The notes under the pieces: generated by a model | Databases searched by the model: none | What the model was told of the DNA's origin: nothing | Seen by the model: the letters and a program-made list of their open reading frames with translations, nothing else | NCBI RefSeq assembly: GCF_013297935.1 | Contig: NZ_JAAFIX010000015.1 | Span: 1-55,736 of the forward strand | Source of the DNA: Rhodoferax sp. | GTDB lineage: Bacteria; Pseudomonadota; Gammaproteobacteria; Burkholderiales; Burkholderiaceae_C | Direction of reading: 5' to 3' | Length of the DNA: 55,736 nt | Part shown: piece by piece, positions 53,671 to 55,736 of the stretch | Position numbering within the stretch: the first letter of the stretch is position 1 | Layout of the letters: each line of letters begins with the position of its first letter | Position numbers and translations under genes: made by a program

Positions 53671-55457
53671 GCCCCAGTCACAAAAAGCCAGCTGCCTCCG
53701 CCGCAGCACACCAAGGCCCGGTGGACTGGCGTTTGCTGGTCGACTGGCTCAAGCAAGACAAGGTGATTTCTGAGGACGAGGCCATCCGCACCATTGCCCG
53801 GTGCGCACAGGCCGAAAGCGCGCAGCACCCGTTAGTGCGCCTGGCTGCGGTCTCCATGCGCCGCGCAGCCGACCAGAAGCCGCTGGACATTGAAATGCTC
53901 ACCCAGTGGCTGTCTTTGCGGGCGGCGCTGGACTACTTGCGCATTGACCCGCTCAAGGTCGATGTGGGTAAGGTGGCCGATGCCATGGGCGCGGCCTACG
54001 CCGAGCGACACAAAATTCTGCCGGTGGTGGTGACTCCGAGTGAAGTTACCGTGGCGACTGCCGAGCCTTTTATTACCGACTGGGTTGCCGAGGTGGAGCG
54101 CCAGAGCCGCCGCAGTGTCAAGCGCGTGGTGGCCAGCCCGCAAGAAATCACCCGCTACACCGCCGAGTTTTATGCGTTGGCCAAGAGCGTACGCGCCGCC
54201 AGCAAATCGGGCGTGAACAACGGGGCCAGCTTTGAGCAGCTGGTGGAGCTGGGCAAGAGCAACAAGCAACTCGACGCCAATGACCAGGGCGTGGTGCAGG
54301 TGGTGGACTGGCTGTGGCAATACGCCTTCGACCAGCGCGCCAGCGATATTCACCTGGAGCCCCGACGCGAGCAGGGCGTGATCCGCTTCCGTATCGACGG
54401 CGTGCTGCACCCGGTCTACCAAATGCCCATGGGCGTGCTCAACGCCATGACCGCGCGCATCAAGCTGCTGGGCCGCATGGATGTGATTGAGAAGCGCCGC
54501 CCGCAGGACGGCCGCATCAAGACCCGCAACCCGCGCGGTGATGAAATTGAAATGCGTATCTCCACCTTGCCCACCGCGTTTGGCGAGAAGATGGTGATGC
54601 GTATTTTTGACCCCGACAACGCGGTCAAAGACCTCGACGCCTTGGGTTTCAGTAGCCACGACGCCACGCGCTGGGAGCAACTGGTCAAGCGCCCGCACGG
54701 CATCATTCTGGTGACCGGCCCCACCGGCTCCGGCAAAACCACCACGCTGTACTCCACGCTCAAGCGGGTGGCCACCGAAGAGGTGAACGTGAGCACGGTG
54801 GAAGACCCGATCGAAATGATCGAACCGTCCTTTAACCAGACCCAGGTGCAGCCTCAGCTGGACTTCGGTTTCCCGCAGGGGCTGCGAGCCCTCATGCGGC
54901 AGGACCCCGACATCATCATGGTGGGCGAAATCCGAGACCTGGAGACGGCCGAGATGGCCGTGCAGGCCGCGCTCACCGGCCACCTGGTGTTCAGCACCTT
55001 GCACACCAACGACGCACCCTCGGCGGTCACGCGCTTGATGGAGCTGGGTATTCCGCCTTACCTCATCAACGCCACGCTTCTGGGCGTGCTGGCGCAGCGC
55101 CTGGTGCGCACGCTGTGCAAGCAGTGCAAGGTGCGCGACGAAGATGCCAGCCGCGAGGCGCTGGGCGACATGGTCAAACCCTGGCAGATCAATGGGGGCT
55201 ACAAGCCCTACAAAGCGGTCGGCTGTGTGGACTGCCGGATGACGGGCTACATGGGCCGCATGGGTTTGTACGAATTGCTTGTGGTCACAGAAGGTTTCAA
55301 ATCGCGGGTGAGCGGTGAGCCGGGTATCGATGCCTTGCGCCGCCAGTCTATTGCCGATGGCATGCGACCACTCCGGCTGGCCGGAGCCCTCCGGGTTGCG
55401 GAGGGCGTCACCGTGATGGAGGAGGTGATGTCGGCCACACCACCGCTCAATGGTTAG
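53667..55457 (+). CDS. GspE/PulE-type secretion ATPase (orphan)
   Basis: A 596-residue type II secretion/type IV pilus ATPase family member. Seen: an N-terminal helical domain, EVTVATAEPFITDWVAEVER, the ATPase start DQRASDIHLEPRREQGVIRF, Walker A VTGPTGSGKTTTLYSTLKRV, the Asp box region VEDPIEMIEPSFNQTQVQP, Walker B DIIMVGEIRDLETAEMAVQA, the His box LVFSTLHTNDAPSAVTRLME and the zinc-binding pairs LCKQCK / GCVDCR. No pilin, GspF or GspD gene is nearby, so it may serve a remote machine. ATG overlaps the preceding stop. Confidence 0.92.
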   Translation: MSPSHKKPAASAAAHQGPVDWRLLVDWLKQDKVISEDEAIRTIARCAQAESAQHPLVRLAAVSMRRAADQKPLDIEMLTQWLSLRAALDYLRIDPLKVDVGKVADAMGAAYAERHKILPVVVTPSEVTVATAEPFITDWVAEVERQSRRSVKRVVASPQEITRYTAEFYALAKSVRAASKSGVNNGASFEQLVELGKSNKQLDANDQGVVQVVDWLWQYAFDQRASDIHLEPRREQGVIRFRIDGVLHPVYQMPMGVLNAMTARIKLLGRMDVIEKRRPQDGRIKTRNPRGDEIEMRISTLPTAFGEKMVMRIFDPDNAVKDLDALGFSSHDATRWEQLVKRPHGIILVTGPTGSGKTTTLYSTLKRVATEEVNVSTVEDPIEMIEPSFNQTQVQPQLDFGFPQGLRALMRQDPDIIMVGEIRDLETAEMAVQAALTGHLVFSTLHTNDAPSAVTRLMELGIPPYLINATLLGVLAQRLVRTLCKQCKVRDEDASREALGDMVKPWQINGGYKPYKAVGCVDCRMTGYMGRMGLYELLVVTEGFKSRVSGEPGIDALRRQSIADGMRPLRLAGALRVAEGVTVMEEVMSATPPLNG

Positions 55458-55510
55458 AACGTTTTAATTTAGAGGCAGAATCGCCCGCTGGTTTAACTTG
55501 GAGACAGACA

Positions 55511-55736
55511 GTGAATATAAAAAGCCAAAAAGACTTTTTCTCGGGACTCATGTTTATCGTGGTCGGTGGCGCCTTTGCTATTGGAGCTAACGGCTACACC
55601 ATAGGCACTGGAGCCCGCATGGGCCCGGGCTACTTCCCCCTGGTGCTGGGTGTATTGCTCGCCATCCTGGGCGTTGCCATCACCTTCACCTCGATGGTGG
55701 TGGAAACCGAAGATGGCGACAAGATTGGCCGCTTCG
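55511..55736 (+). CDS. Tripartite tricarboxylate transporter TctB (N-terminal part, cut by window end)
   Basis: About 75 residues are visible from a GTG start preceded by GGAGA. The sequence has NIKSQKDFFSGLMFIVVGGA, GANGYTIGTGARMGPGYFPL and VLGVLLAILGVAITFTSMVV: two hydrophobic helices separated by the GARMGPGYFP loop that is characteristic of TctB. TctB is the small membrane subunit of TTT importers for citrate and other carboxylates. TctA should follow downstream. Confidence 0.88.
   Translation, partial: MNIKSQKDFFSGLMFIVVGGAFAIGANGYTIGTGARMGPGYFPLVLGVLLAILGVAITFTSMVVETEDGDKIGRF

Noticed and set aside
53832..55004. 390-codon open frame antisense to the PulE-type gene
   Set aside because: Walker and His-box motifs are clear on the plus strand; the antisense frame is His/Leu-rich shadow.

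Overview
The window looks like a chromosome segment of a betaproteobacterium of the Burkholderiales, most probably Comamonadaceae (Rhodoferax/Polaromonas-like). The reasons are high GC, dense gene packing with many 4-8 base overlaps, two DUF1631 proteins, an RpfE-type gene next to recJ, an AapJQMP amino-acid transporter, an orphan PulE/GspE-type ATPase, a TctB gene at the right edge, and a short dispersed repeat of a kind I associate with this family. This placement is inference; there is no rRNA or other marker gene. I saw no tRNA, rRNA, CRISPR array, transposase or phage gene. No gap between genes exceeds about 300 bases.

Layout. 1-2.97 kb: end of a flotillin-like gene, an AHSA1/SRPBCC protein, glyoxalase I, a cupin-like protein and a Rossmann-fold protein. 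2.9-11.3 kb: rhlE, then divergently DUF1631 - ettA - DUF1631. 11.2-14.0 kb: TAXI solute-binding protein, flavin reductase, M14 carboxypeptidase. 14.0-18.5 kb: general L-amino-acid ABC transporter (aapJQMP plus a small unknown protein). 18.8-21.9 kb: voltage-gated-type K+ channel, core-MetE methionine synthase, serine hydrolase. 22.0-24.7 kb: chromate resistance operon chrB-chrA-rhodanese with a palindromic operator candidate. 24.7-34.8 kb: mixed metabolic and signalling genes (alkenal/one reductase-like protein, DUF1003, YitT, hemerythrin, 2OG-Fe dioxygenase, truncated chemotaxis transducer, nitronate monooxygenase, diguanylate cyclase, bktB, ppk2, SDR).

34.9-44.9 kb is the most interesting part: an accessory, apparently less GC-rich island of ten genes. 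It holds a GntR regulator, an LLM flavin monooxygenase, an aldo/keto reductase, a flavin reductase, a TauE/SafE exporter, a complete sugar-type ABC importer and a Gfo/Idh/MocA oxidoreductase. This set matches the oxidative sulfoquinovose (sulfo-SMO) pathway: import of a sulfosugar glycoside, release of sulfoquinovose, oxygenolytic C-S cleavage, reduction of 6-oxo-glucose to glucose, and sulfite export. The usual GH31 sulfoquinovosidase is absent here. The Gfo/Idh/MocA protein is a candidate for an NAD+-dependent (GH188-like) glycosidase in its place. Its gene lies between two 51-bp imperfect direct repeats, and part of each repeat resembles a motif in the monooxygenase promoter.

44.9-55.7 kb is conserved housekeeping: zntB-like transporter, recJ with an RpfE-type gene, lolC-lolD, a Leu/Ile/Val-type binding protein, a TatD nuclease, a spermidine-synthase-like protein, a PulE-type ATPase, and the start of a TctB gene cut by the window end.

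A second notable signal is a 42-bp dispersed repeat with fixed internal spacing (GCTAY-N7-RTAGCTRCTYGCGCA-N10-GGGCT), found seven times. Four copies lie inside apparently intact coding sequences.
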